Counted from the first letter of the stretch, positions 51,441 through 62,675 are shown. The stretch: DNA of 64,000 nucleotides from Paragonimus westermani (GCA_008508345.1 QNGE01003036.1:21651-85650); one strand, 5' to 3'. Numbers and translations are program-made. The notes: a model not told the origin generated them from the letters alone.

Positions 51441-53762
51441 ATAATTTTACGTTAAAGTTGTATGTAAACTGATTACTGAGACCAAATCTAGCTGGACAAT
51501 CTGAATGCCATTCATTTACTTAGCTGATAGCTTATAGTCCCCAAAGTTTCGCACGATAAGCGTCAAAAGCGCATGATCTCTATCTCTTCAGTATGCGTCT
51601 TATTCCTGGAAAGTCGTACCCAGTCTGCTTTAAACTTAAGTTAGCCTTTCGTTTCATGTCTATACTCAAAATGGTACGTCTACGTCGTGCTCACCAAAAG
51701 GACCATGTGATCGGATGAAGGAATGTGGTGTGAGCCACCCAAACAGTGACGTGGGATATCCTAAGAGAAGGAGCATTACTGAAGAGGTTAAAAGATTAAT
51801 GACAGAAGAACACTAGATTGAAGAACTGGAAGTGGTGTAAACTCAGGCAAAAAATTGTTAACGGCACACCGCCATCACGGATAGCGTTTCTAGCCGGTGA
51901 CTTGAATGATCACGAGGATTCCAACCAGGTAGGCGACACTTATCCAGTTTGCTCAATGAAACAGCCAGCGCCTTCAAAAAGACCCGCTATTCAGCTTATC
52001 GTAGGCATGACAGTAAGTAAGTAGTCTTCAATACTATATAGTCTCAGGCAACCGGTCGATATGTTACTGTACACCAAAACGACATAGTAACCTTTCAGAG
52101 TGGATTTATACAACGGTGGCCGATTAATATCTGAATGCAGCCCATTGCGGTGAATCACTTTATGCAACTGGGATGCAGAGGATACGTGAGGTCAGTCTTG
52201 TTGACCTGGAGGTGTATTTTGACGGGATGGGAAGAGTCAACACACAGTTGATTCTTTCCTAGACTTATTGGACAGAACTAATATCGGAAACGACGTTTGA
52301 GAGTATTAGCCTGTACATGTTTCAAGTTTAATCGACATGAACAGGACGCACACGAGCCAGGGTAATCACGCCCCTGATCTTATCCCGAACAAAGCAACTG
52401 CAAACTGCCACTGAGAAAGTAGTTTTTTTCTCTTCTGTGTGGTTGAATAAGATGACACCTGACGACTTCAGTGAACACAGTTCATTTGATCATTCCAGTT
52501 TGCATTGGATAAAATCATAAGGGTCCAAGGCTGTTAAAATGTAATCGTCACTTGATGTTACACACTTGTGAATGTACACCCGGAAACCACCTTCCGTCTT
52601 TGTTACCGTCCATAAAGAAGAACTCTCCTATCTCATCTGTATCATAAAAAGGTGTATATAGAACAAATAGTCAGGGAGAAAAACAAATCTATTTTGAATT
52701 TGACCGCCTTGTGTTTAGGCTAACATTTCTAATTGGAGTTTAGACAAGACTGGTACATTTTGCACTGGATTTTTGGTTTCGTGGATGCAAACCTTTATAA
52801 GACACACGATGGTTATCTGTTCTCGTTTTTTCCTAGTTATACAAAAAAAAGAACAAACGATTTATCCGTTTATGCTCATTTGAAACTAACGTCAGCTAAC
52901 TTTGGTTGATGTCAACCTGTCACAGTCGATTGCGTGTTTCTATTCACAGCGTTTCTAGCCCCTTTGCTTAGACTCCTTTTATCGATTTTTAGTTTTCTCA
53001 GCTAAGTCTTCTTCTTCCAGGGCACTCTACACCACTGTTGAACTGAGCTGTGGTCCAAACCACATTAATTTTTGACCGGGTTTGAGGCCACTGTGAATGA
53101 ATGAGCAAATGAACTGGACTGTCAGTTTACCAATTGCTGTCCAAATTTTCACTCAATCACTCGCTTTCTTCTGTTATTCATTGATGAGGTAGTCTGCTTC
53201 GTTGTCCGGAAGAGAGTTCTTTGCTACACATTTGGTACACGAACGGCCACACTTCCAGGACATAGAACTAACTCATAACAAAACAAATGGCACCAAACGA
53301 CATTTCTATTATGGTCAGTATAACAACTAACATTCACACTGAAGAAACGAGTGGATAGCAACTGAATCGGAATAGTCTAAAGTGTAAAATGAAACTACGG
53401 CATTTTTGTGCTGAACTTGATCATAGATATCAAATGGAAAATGGATCCGGTGGTACAGCAAAGATTCCGGTGGTTTCGAAAAATAAGAAAGGTCTTCAAT
53501 TTCCCAGTAAATTTTGAGGAGCGCACCCACATGAGGTCACCATGGGTACTAGCACGTGCGTCTTCACGGCCTGTGGTAGCCGGACAGCTGCATGTACCAG
53601 TAGATGTAGGCGAAGCAGAACCGCTACATGTTAGCCTTGATCATCCATTTCATGATATGAAAATACATAATGTCGGTTTTGAGGATAACCAGTAATCTAA
53701 CGAATCACTCTGCCTACAGTGAATTATGACGTCTAATTTTGTCCTTTACTGTTCATATTTAG
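51441..53762. other. CFAP251 intron 12, after the RTE fragment
   Basis: Nothing recognised. A 95-codon frame at 53408-53695 ends shortly before exon 13 but shows no CFAP251 motif. Confidence 0.45.
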
Positions 53763-53989
53763 GTGGAATACGATTTATATCAAGCGTCAAAGAACTACTT
53801 TCCCATGCTCTCCAGAGTTCGTATCGATCAAATGCACATTCCTTTATGCTTGAGCGAGTTGCCACCGCATTACAAGGAAGATTTTATATTCGTCTCGAAC
53901 GATACTTCCAAATTCAAACTGATAAACGCCACCTCGTTTATGTGTCGGAAGGTGGTTATGGCCTACCCACAGGCGATTCAGTATTACAA
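53763..53989 (+). CDS. CFAP251: CFAP251 exon 13
   Basis: Acceptor ttcatatttag, donor GTAAGC. It begins VEYDLYQAS, directly continuing the GDDRTL turn of exon 12, and runs through a proline-rich strand pair to FKLINATSFMCRKVV, the family's (K)LxNATxxMCRK motif. It leaves AA, which joins A of exon 14 to give Lys. Confidence 0.93.
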
Positions 53990-54448
53990 GTAAGCCGTTG
54001 ATTTTTATCATGGATGTCAAATCAGTTAATTTTTCCCAACGTGCACAACACTTTTGACAGTTTCTTGCGATTATTTAAGTTGTTTTTTATCATTTCAAAG
54101 CTCATTCCATCATGTGTTATTTTCCCCCGTTTCAGCAAATCGCTCCCCGGGGGGCTTTTCACACGTGCACCTTAAATAAACCTAGACATGCTCTATTGGT
54201 AGTAACGCAGTGAATTTTGTCATATTTCTAAACGTCCAGGAGACTACAGCGAATTCATTCTTGAAGTGCTATGCAGCTGTTATACCTACGTTTTATACGA
54301 TTTCTTGTGTAAATATGAACAACTTTATTTTGACGGAGTCACCGTCCGATAACCTTAGCTACTGCTGATAGACAAAGAGGCGCTTTGAGTGGAATAGAGG
54401 GGTTACCTTTCACAATAGCATTTGCATTCAGATATACATTTGAAATGA

Positions 54449-54600
54449 CATACTAGTCTCCAGTTTCGCTCATGCTGGAGGTCATCAGTAACCTAACTGT
54501 CCGTTGCCCAACCGGAATTTGAACGCCGGTTTATGTTTGCGTGAAGTATTCACGAAGACCACTGTCGTCACCTTCACACCAGGACGGGCCACAGCTTTTC
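54449..54600 (-). repeat. Second, decayed tRNA-SINE/hammerhead copy
   Basis: On the minus strand a tRNA-like head (A-box-like tgacgacagtgg near 54570 and B-box-like gttcaaattcc near 54510) is followed by hammerhead-like sequence at 54494-54449: CTGATGA (54488-54482), 14 nt for stem II exactly as in the 32.4 kb copy but with only three good pairs, then GAAA (54467-54464). The cleavage triplet reads GAC rather than GTC and stem I pairs poorly, so it is probably inactive. It lies in CFAP251 intron 13, antisense to the gene. Confidence 0.65.
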
Positions 54601-56589
54601 GTGTAAAACTTCAGTCACACTAGTCACATTGTTCAACCCACAGCGCCTGGTCCACTGGGAAGCGGAAACTATAATTATGCTGCTAACTCCAGTCAGTCGC
54701 CTCAAATCGAAGGTAGCTTGAACTTGCCGATACAAATCGGATAGCCTAATTGTCTTTACTCAAGAAAATTGAGAACAATTACCATTCGTCCATAAGCAAT
54801 TGTGCTAGCTTTGATGTCAAAGCGATAACTTCTAAGCTGCGTCTAACTAGCATTTTAGACTCAGATGCACGGATTTTATACTTTTCTGAAATAATTCTAC
54901 AAAACAAGGAATATCGACAGATACAGATAAGTGTATAGTATCCCAAACCAGAATGTCACTTCTCCTAACTCCTAGTGTAACTTTGCAGTTGGTTCAATGG
55001 GATGAAGGCTTGCAGCGAGTAGGCGGTTTTTCACGTTGGTTCGGATGCAAGTAATGCCCAGAATTTCCACAGTTTTGTCTCATAACTCAGCACGCCTTCC
55101 AGAAAGCGCTATTGCTATACCACAGACTGACTGGCTAGGTGAGCTTAACGCAGCTTCCGTAAACAATATGGAAAATTAGGTGTGGACAATAGAACAACTA
55201 TTTTACTAATTAAACGAATAAGTGTGCACAACAAACTCCATTTATCTCCTCATGTTACGATGGAAGGGGTAGAAATGCAAAATATAGTGAATGTTTTTTG
55301 ATGGTCATGTTAAAATAGTAGCTACATGTGTTGAGCTCAGTCATCAAAATTTCGCAATAATATAGTTCCGTGGAAAATGAAACCAACTCAGAACAATTGG
55401 TCAAAGGGTCAGCCAAGGAAGCAGTAGAACAGTCGAACCCCAAAAGATATTTCTTTATACAGTGCTATTTCACTAATGAGTCGTATGCATAAGTAAAAAA
55501 AATAACGACTGGCGCAATCTCCAACTTCAGAAATACTGGAAGCCGGAAACAACCGTTACAAACCTGTGTCTTTCTACAGTGCGAAATTTGCCACCAAAAG
55601 ACTGGCACGACACTACTAGCAACGGATATGACGTAAAAATCGGCGGTGCGAAGTAGCATTAACGCTTGCTGTGCATTTTCACATATCTCAACAGGCGTCT
55701 GAATATAAACAGCTCTGCGGCCCGTGCCTCTTTTATGGTCGCTTATTATACAGTAACGGTAGTAGTGCAACTTATGACAGACACATAGCGGGAATGCACA
55801 TTCTCACGTTTGTTAATTTTCCCATTCCCTCTAGTACCAACCAGCAGGAACTTAGGGGTTACGTTATTACCGTGGCTCAACTTTACAAGCATATGGTATT
55901 CCAAAACTTTCCAATCTAGTTTACCAATGCTGTTTTATATGTTCACGCGTGGAAGATGTAACAAGTTTACCGACCTGTCTTCCAGACACTCAAGTCCGAC
56001 AGGTTGATAAGGCTGTTTTGGTCTATAGCCTGGTTTGCCAATTCCAACTTGTACTTTGCTATGCGATGAATTGTCTTGCAACACCCAAGTTAGCTTGGAA
56101 CGAGTGATCATTGTTTACTGTCAAGCTTTGAAGTCAAGATCTGGTATCCTACGACATTACGGTTTAAGTAGCTGGAACTAGAACAATCCTTCGAGTTTCT
56201 ATTGTGATTTGTTATTTTTCCGACACACATCCATCGTTCGGGTATGTAGCTCAATGCATGTATACCCTATGATGTTGGTATTCAACCACACAGTGGCACA
56301 TGTGTGATTTCATAAAACAACGTCATGTTTTCTAGCCAATCAACGTCACTGATCGACAGCACACTAAAGTGCGCCAATGTCTTCTGTCTTTTAAAATGAT
56401 CCGGAAGCTGTGGAACAAACGAAATCAACATCACAAGGCCATTCATATGGTCACCTAAAATGGACTTCCTAAACATAGCACACGGAACTAGAATCATTGC
56501 TGCGCTAGAAAAACATACACATACCACCCTAACTTATTTCATCCGAGAAAGCACACGCGGCTGCATGCTAAACTTATACTGGCAGACCG
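54601..56589. other. CFAP251 intron 13, middle
   Basis: Short unassigned frames on both strands, nothing recognised. Confidence 0.5.
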
Positions 56590-56952
56590 ATGAGCCATCA
56601 CTGCAGTCCCGGGTTCAAAGAGTTGGACGAACCAGATTACTTCCGCTATGAGAAGTGGTGCGACGCTGACGGGAGATGTGACACCGAATCAACGGAAGGT
56701 TGGTCAGCCACAACAGAAGTCAAAGAGTGTTGCTCCAAACCTTCTGGAAGTTTCTTTTCTGCGGATTGTTCATCGATTTTATCTAAGCGGGTTAACTGGT
56801 GTCTGCTAACAGGAGGATGCTTCGAAGGTGACCGAGGTATCCATTACATAGTGACCGACAACTGTGGTAAAGCACCGCAGAACAATAGTTTGTCTGTATC
56901 TTCTAGTTTCCGTGGGGTCTACTCAAACTGCGCGCCAACTGTATGCAAATGA
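56590..56952 (+). CDS. Cysteine-rich ORF, follistatin-like N-terminal (TB) pattern, uncertain
   Basis: 120 codons from ATG 56590 to TGA, with 11 cysteines, about three times the expected share. The order EKWCDADGRC...KECCSKPSG...W....TGGCF resembles the GRC...EECCS...W...GG layout of the TB (hybrid) domain at the N-terminus of follistatin. It lies in CFAP251 intron 13 on the same strand. There is no signal peptide in frame and an in-frame stop at 56569, so if real it is probably an internal exon. Possible donors lie inside the ORF (for example after GGATGCTTCGAAG). The assignment rests on spacing only. Confidence 0.35.
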   Translation: MSHHCSPGFKELDEPDYFRYEKWCDADGRCDTESTEGWSATTEVKECCSKPSGSFFSADCSSILSKRVNWCLLTGGCFEGDRGIHYIVTDNCGKAPQNNSLSVSSSFRGVYSNCAPTVCK

Positions 56953-58532
56953 GGAGGAATCTTTGGATTGCGAAACTTAATGTCACTGACAGAGTACTCA
57001 GGAATCAATAGTGATCCTGTTAACAATCCGAACTCTTTGAGCAAGGTTTTACATAAACGTATTCACTCATCTAATTAAACTAGTCGTTGACAGGCTTCCT
57101 TCCATACTGTGACGAAATTTTACACAAAGAATTAATCCTTGCCCTCGACGTTTCGATAAAAATTATTCTAAAAAGGCTCCGCGTGGTTGAGGACTATATA
57201 ACGTGACAGATGGCTGTTTCCGATCATTCGTCAGCAGATCAATATGGCCATACAGAATATTAAGGGTAAACTAAAACTTGCAACTTGTCAAACTTGAACC
57301 CAAAGTAATCACACATTTATCAGTACACAGAAAATTTTTCATCACTCACTGTTGTGGATACAGGACGAGAATACGTCTCGTGCCCGTGGTCAGTTCTGTG
57401 TGTATACCGGTAGGCGGTTAATATGAATCACTCAACAGCAGGAGAGTTGTGAAGCCTGAATAAAGTGTTTTTGTCAACAAAGCATTAATGTTACTTAATC
57501 TGATTGCGACGGATTCAGCCGTTCCCGAAATCCACCGTCTGCTCGACTTTGGTTAACTTACTGGAACCCTGATACGACCCAAAATCCTTTCCACACGTCT
57601 GCTTGATAGTTGGGACAAAATGTGACATGACTATACTGGTGAATGATTTGTGACCTCAGCTCAGTTCCACATTGAATGATGTGTTTCAATCCCTGTGGGC
57701 AGGCAATTAGTCGTTTGGTCTATATGTTTTGTTGTACAAAAACAGTAATCAAAAGGATATACAAGCATTGACTGGTCGTAGACAGTTAGCATGCAGTTAA
57801 CGCTGTTTTTGATCAAAGTTCTCGAAGTGAACCAACCGCTCAATAGCGAGGATTGTGTTTTAATTACTACTGTTAAATTCGGCCTACTAGTTCGGTGGTT
57901 GGTACCCTTGAGCGGAAGCGAGGTGAACACTTTTCGATGAATCAGCACTTCACTTTCCTTTTGATACCTTCTATAATCGTATTAACCCGGTGAAAAATTA
58001 TCTCAAACGTACTTTAATTATGCTCTATATTCAAACGTTGTCCCAACTCGGCCCCCGAAACTGACTGCCAAGGCATAACCGAAGGCCATAACTGAAGTCT
58101 GAAGCACGAATGAAGTTGAATAGTTTGGGCGTCGTGTTTAACATGTTATTGATATACACTCCTGAGGAAGGCCACCCGAGGTGGTTGAAACGTAGAGTAT
58201 TACAACTTGCTCGAAACGTTGTGTTATTCCCAATCTGTATATCAAGAAGTCTGAAGCACTTTCACATGGAGTGATGATTAGGTTCCCCAGTAATCTTAGA
58301 TGGGAACAGAATTACAACCAATCAATGCCAGTCGATAATTTCCTCATAAAGGCTACTGAATGAGGTCAACATCACTGGTTTTATTAAGCGAGCGAAGCCA
58401 TATTTCAGACTACCAATAAACAGCCCGTGGGTTGGCTAATTTCAAGCAAATATCACCCACATTCGATCGAGGCTATCACTCCTCAGTCGAACTTGAAATC
58501 GTCCATTTCTGTTGACGCAATGTTGAATTCGG
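56953..58532. other. CFAP251 intron 13, before the exon copy
   Basis: 58145-58250 (actcctgaggaaggccaccc and following bases) resembles sequence often seen in repeats of flatworm genomes but could not be assigned. Nothing else. Confidence 0.4.
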
Positions 58533-58786
58533 TTGCCACGGCGCACTTTCTTTTGTGTATGTCAGAGGAAAGGCTCTCGTTGGTCATGTTGCCTCTTGAT
58601 GGTGACCCCTTAAAGAATACCAACTTGATAGCTCACCCCAGTGGCAAGCGTGGAAGTGGTAAAGCTTCGGCATTGGCTGTGAGCAACGATGGACGCTACG
58701 TGTTTACGGCTGGTGGTCCGGACACCTGTGTCCACATGTGGGGTGTGAATCCAAAGTGCGTTGCTCTCTTATTACTAATCGTTCCT
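58533..58786 (+). pseudogene. Duplicated copy of CFAP251 exon 14
   Basis: Matches 59474-59727 at an offset of 941 bp. From about 58547 to 58786 I find no difference over 240 bp, including 31 bp of intron past the GTGCGT donor. The first 14 bp differ at five positions, and the codon changes there are mostly synonymous (Ala and His codons). Upstream of 58533 there is no similarity to the region before exon 14. The frame is open from 58409 to 58840, so the copy could be read, but the obvious acceptor (ends 58408) gives phase 0 whereas exon 13 leaves phase 2. A weak AG ending at 58446 would allow in-frame inclusion. It could be a recent duplication, a gene-conversion product, a mutually exclusive exon or an assembly artefact. 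Confidence 0.85.
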
Positions 58787-59447
58787 CGAGAAAGTACCTT
58801 GAGTTCAGCTTTCAGTAGTGAAAAGAATATGTACTCCTAATGAGATCTAACAAGAGCAAAACATAAGCTCAGTGACTTTTTTGATCGGTTGACTGAAAAG
58901 TTCGTCTAATTGCAGAAGCCGTGACCAACATTATACTGGGGAATTTCCTTGGCTTATTAAGCAACATACGGGCGTATAATTTTTGTCGAAAATCTCCATA
59001 GAAGTTCTCCGAGAGATAGAAATGACGCTTTCACTTCACGGATAACTAGTGCTAGCTCAATCAGCTTATAGTTCCACACGAAATACAGGCGTGAATTACT
59101 GGAACACACTTATCTGGCAAATATATGAAGAAGTTAAGCTGCATGAATTTAAGGTTAGAGAAGGCCTTCCGAAGTAGACCTACAGTCTTATCGCATACGT
59201 TTCCCTGACAACTTTTTGACAGTTCAGGACTCAAATATTTCGGTTACATTCCTAAAATCCCGATGTAGCTGGGGAATTGTTAATCTGACTTCAGAATGGT
59301 GCACTGTATTTGGGAGAAGTGGAAAATCGGAACCATCTTATAATTCTGTCCAACTAGACGCATATCGTTTTGATTGCTACTCTCCATGTTTTTAAAAGGG
59401 TAAACATATTCTTTTACGATTAATTTATACTGTTCTTACTTTGACAG

Positions 59448-59696
59448 AGTTTTGCCTCTTCCTTCGGATCCACTTGCAACGGCACATTTTCTTTTGTGTA
59501 TGTCAGAGGAAAGGCTCTCGTTGGTCATGTTGCCTCTTGATGGTGACCCCTTAAAGAATACCAACTTGATAGCTCACCCCAGTGGCAAGCGTGGAAGTGG
59601 TAAAGCTTCGGCATTGGCTGTGAGCAACGATGGACGCTACGTGTTTACGGCTGGTGGTCCGGACACCTGTGTCCACATGTGGGGTGTGAATCCAAA
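59448..59696 (+). CDS. CFAP251: CFAP251 exon 14: last WD40 blade
   Basis: Acceptor tactttgacag, donor GTGCGT. It encodes VLPLPSDPLATAHFLL, then SLVMLPLDGDPLKNT and the final blade GRYVFTAGGPDTCVHMW, matching the family's LPxDGxP and FTAGGxDxxVxxW motifs. Phase 2 on both sides. An almost identical copy lies 941 bp upstream (58533-58786). I chose this copy as the authentic exon because only it has a phase-compatible, canonical acceptor and the VLPL segment expected before the duplicated part. Confidence 0.93.
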
Positions 59697-60171
59697 GTGC
59701 GTTGCTCTCTTATTACTAATCGTTCCTGGAAATGATAATGCACGGCGCTGACTAATAAAGTGATCGTTGAACAATGTTTGGTTGCCTCTGGTTGATATTT
59801 TCAATGAAGGTACGAAATCTTTGCCTCGTTCACATTAAGCCCAGTAGACCGTATTAGGTAGGAGATGTGTGGGGATGAATACAAGAAGTGTGACTGGTTT
59901 GAAACAAATATCACCATTGTGATGAACATAATTAAGGGTTCATTGACCTGGCACGCCTACAATATCTATCATTTTAAGCCCAAACACAGGGCTGGAACTC
60001 CATTATGACGTCTTTTTAGATTCTCAGTTGCGTTGCTCTAATGTGAACTAATAAATTTAGACTATAGTATAGATGCGGATAGGGCTACGTCAGAGAACCA
60101 CTCGAGTCATCATGAAGTGACATTATTTCACATAACGATATTACTAGTGTTGTATAACAGGCAGTTTCGCT

Positions 60172-60187
60172 GAGTAGTATACTACTC
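60172..60187. repeat. Perfect 16-bp palindrome
   Basis: gagtagtatactactc equals its own reverse complement, and the half site agtagtata recurs 4 bp downstream. Just upstream of the Kazal-like ORF; significance unknown. Confidence 0.7.
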
Positions 60188-60545
60188 ACAAGTAGTATAT
60201 TACCTAGAGCCGACATTCAGGAACAAGAGGACAAGCCCCGAACACGACGGACAAAAAGAGACTATTGGAACAGTGTATACTTACTGTGTGAAAACTTTCA
60301 CCAAGGAGAATGGCAACGTACTGTCACCCAATGTATGTGAGTGCATGTGTGCCGTGCAAATGAGCGCACGCGTTTGTGGTTTAGTTTTTGACATGACCTC
60401 TACGGAAGTTTGCGCAGTAAACGAACTCGCATGCCAAGCGTCTCTTGCGGACTCAACGCTAGAACGTATAAATGTAAAAGCAAAACATTTTAAAGTGCGG
60501 AAAGTAGGACCGGGAAATTATGCTGAAGATGGAATGAACGAATGA
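60174..60545 (+). CDS. Cysteine-rich ORF with a Kazal-like pattern
   Basis: Open from 60174 to TGA at 60543-60545 (123 codons). The segment CECMCAVQMSARVCGLVFDM then TSTEVCAVNELACQASLA follows the Kazal/follistatin spacing VCG-x(4-5)-T-x-x-[NE]-x-C-x-[LMV]-x4-C. The last third is charged and ends without further cysteines. It lies in CFAP251 intron 14, + strand. Together with the 56.6 kb ORF it may mark a follistatin-like gene interleaved with CFAP251 exon 14, but one segment with a Kazal spacing can arise by chance. Confidence 0.38.
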   Translation, partial: VVYYSQVVYYLEPTFRNKRTSPEHDGQKETIGTVYTYCVKTFTKENGNVLSPNVCECMCAVQMSARVCGLVFDMTSTEVCAVNELACQASLADSTLERINVKAKHFKVRKVGPGNYAEDGMNE

Positions 60546-60826
60546 CTTGTGTGCTGATTTGATTCATAATATAAGGTTCTCCATTTTAGGAATGTTGTAC
60601 ATGTCTGGTAAATTTGGCTGAATATAAAATAATTATCAACCAAAAATTGAATAGTATTGGCTTAGGTACAATGATCGGTTTATTTGGGGTGTATTTGCTG
60701 AGACGTTGTTTGACATATTGAATTTGATGATACGTTTTTTTACCAAATTATACTAAGCATCCATCTGTTGGTTTCGGCTTGGACTTACCGTATCGGTTTA
60801 TCACATAGAATAAAATTCCTTGTCAG

Positions 60827-60882
60827 TATACGCGGAATTCAATGGTCGTCTAAAAGTCCACACCCCACCGGGTACACAACTG
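60827..60882 (+). other. Exon-like segment with canonical splice sites
   Basis: A 56-nt stretch between aaattccttgtcag and CTG|GTGAGT, open in the frame YAEFNGRLKVHTPPGTQL. It cannot be a cassette exon of CFAP251, since 56 nt would break the phase between exons 14 and 15. It may belong to the putative Kazal-like gene or be chance. Confidence 0.25.
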
Positions 60883-62452
60883 GTGAGTATCTCAGTACCC
60901 ATCGACGCTTACAGTCATTGTTTGAACTGGGTTTGTGAAGCAAACTGTTTTCGGTTTTATTCACTAGGACAACAGTTACTTCCTGATTGGTGCATACCTT
61001 TTACGATCAAGGTGATCAATAGCTGGAAGGAAAAATATTTTGTTTCCTGGCTGACCAGAAACGAAAGACAACAGAGTGGTGAAGCCAAATTGACGGGAAG
61101 GCTTCTTCCGTTCACTAATTGACCGCTGCCCTTGGACACTAGAGTTAGTTGCAGTAACTGATAACATCTTTCCAGTCAGACAATTCTTATTTAGTAGCAC
61201 TCGATTGTTGCATTCATTCTCAAAAGTACAAAGTTAAGATGGTCATCAAGAACAACCCATTAACCAAACTCGCCCCTATTCACACAACATTTACCATGAT
61301 AAAAATCAACAACAACTGTATTCATCAGCTGACTAACTGCACTTCAACAAAATCAGGTTTATTCGAATAATGATCTTTCTGATGCTAGGTTTGATTTTCT
61401 CTAGTGATCTGAATGCCGCAGCTAGCCAACAGATGGAAATATGTGCTGACAAAAGTTTGAATAAAACACACTTGATTCGTATTAGTATGTGTTGTTCACT
61501 TGATTCACCTCGATCAATTTCAGGCGGTATCGTATACGGCGGTGTTGTAGCAGCATCTTTGAGTGACTTAATTTAAGTGAATTTTATTCCAGATTATAGC
61601 ATTCTAAGTGAGGTGTAGTCAGTTTAAAACTTTCTATGCACATGATTTCCCCCTTGTATGAATCTTCCTCACTACCTCGTTGGGTAACTTCCACGCGGCA
61701 GGTTTGAGGAATTTCGTGATTTCGCTCTCGCTCTCTCTCTCTCAATCTTGCTAATAAGTCGGATATTACATTGTTTATTGTTTTTCCAATATGGCAAGGT
61801 TAAAGTGACCCTGTAGACTGATATCATACTTATGAAAATACACAAAAACTCATTTAATTCTGAGACCAGTGTTTTAGTGTAGATGGCTCAACCATCAAAC
61901 CTATTAACCTGAGAAAAAGTAAGTATACCGGCGTCCAATGTGAATAGCATGAAACAAGGAAACGAGAAGAATATACACAGAGGGAATTGCATGTACGAAC
62001 TATAATATAGCCATTCATTTGAGGAATGTCACACAAGTTACTAGCGTCACGTCTTAAAATAAATCACTGTAAGTGAATATCACATTGATTGTACACTTTC
62101 TTTTATTCGCGACAAAAACATGATTGTTATTACAATGGTCTCACAATAGTGGCAAGCATTTAATACAAAGAATTCGGCTGTGAGTATTCAATGTGCAATA
62201 AGAAACTTTATGTGTTTTATCTACCGATTATTGCCAAACCCGGCTGGAACGGAATAAATCTGTAATATCATGATGCATCACATACCCTAATTACTCATGT
62301 AGTTAACTAAATACAAATAATCATTCAAGTAGTGTAAACTGTATACATGATGACTACATTCAATTTTAATAACTTTATCCTTGCCGTACTGATATGACCA
62401 ATGTAAACTATGAATTTGAAACTCAAAGCAACTGCATCCTCCATCCAACCAG
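60883..62452. other. CFAP251 intron 14, last part
   Basis: A short frame at 61370-61576 begins with a signal-peptide-like run (MIFLMLGLIFSSDLNAAASQ) and contains three cysteines but is only 68 codons. Otherwise a CT microsatellite and no recognised feature. Confidence 0.45.
61727..61742. repeat. (CT)n microsatellite
   Basis: A short CT-rich run (ctctcgctctctctctctc) in CFAP251 intron 14. Confidence 0.8.
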
Positions 62453-62675
62453 AATACTGGAAGATCGTGTCCGAAATGCGCGTGACGTGAAACGGCGCTT
62501 TTACGATCTTCTATCGCCGGTGTTTTTGAATGACCTTAAAGACTATTACTACTATTCAATGCTGCGAACACAAGGATTGAAATGTTTGGATACTCGACAG
62601 ACGTCGCTGACTATTCCCATCACGGAGATTTCCTACGTTATGAGGGCGGTTGGTTTTTATCCGACGGAGGAGGAG
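62453..62675 (+). CDS. CFAP251: CFAP251 exon 15: start of the EF-hand-like C-terminal region
   Basis: Acceptor tccatccaaccag, donor GTAGGT. AA of exon 14 plus A makes Lys, then ILEDRVRNARDVKRRFYDLL, DLKDYYYYSMLRTQG and ISYVMRAVGFYPTEEE. These are the signature motifs that open the calmodulin-like C-terminal part of CFAP251. The exon ends in phase 0. No further exon of this region is recognisable before the end of the window, so the gene should continue downstream. Confidence 0.93.

Larger units (their letters stand above)
15308..62675 (+). other. CFAP251: CFAP251 (WDR66) gene, partial, 15 exons
   Basis: Gene-level entry for the exons listed below. CFAP251 is a WD40 protein of the calmodulin- and spoke-associated complex, which sits at the base of a radial spoke and links it to the doublet microtubule and dyneins in motile cilia and sperm tails. 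Seen here: 15 exons, all GT...AG, junction phases all compatible, 2339 coding nt giving 779 uninterrupted codons. Order and content follow the family: N-terminal beta-propeller repeats, a second WD40 set, then a C-terminal EF-hand-like region. Introns are 98, 37 and 32 bp at the 5' side and then 8357, 6842, 3328, 1476, 1769, 532, 9397, 608, 4339, 5458 and 2756 bp. Small 5' introns followed by large ones are known from schistosome genes. The start codon, 5' exons and the rest of the EF-hand region are not visible. Gene identity is by recognition of family motifs, not by a search. Confidence 0.92.

Noticed and set aside
57210..57245. Hammerhead-like core CTGACGA...GAAA on the minus strand
   Set aside because: Only 7 nt between the core boxes with no stem II, and stem I does not pair.
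58140..58260. Possible Penelope-like or other retroelement remnant
   Set aside because: Only a short stretch looked familiar; no reverse transcriptase or GIY-YIG motif supports it.
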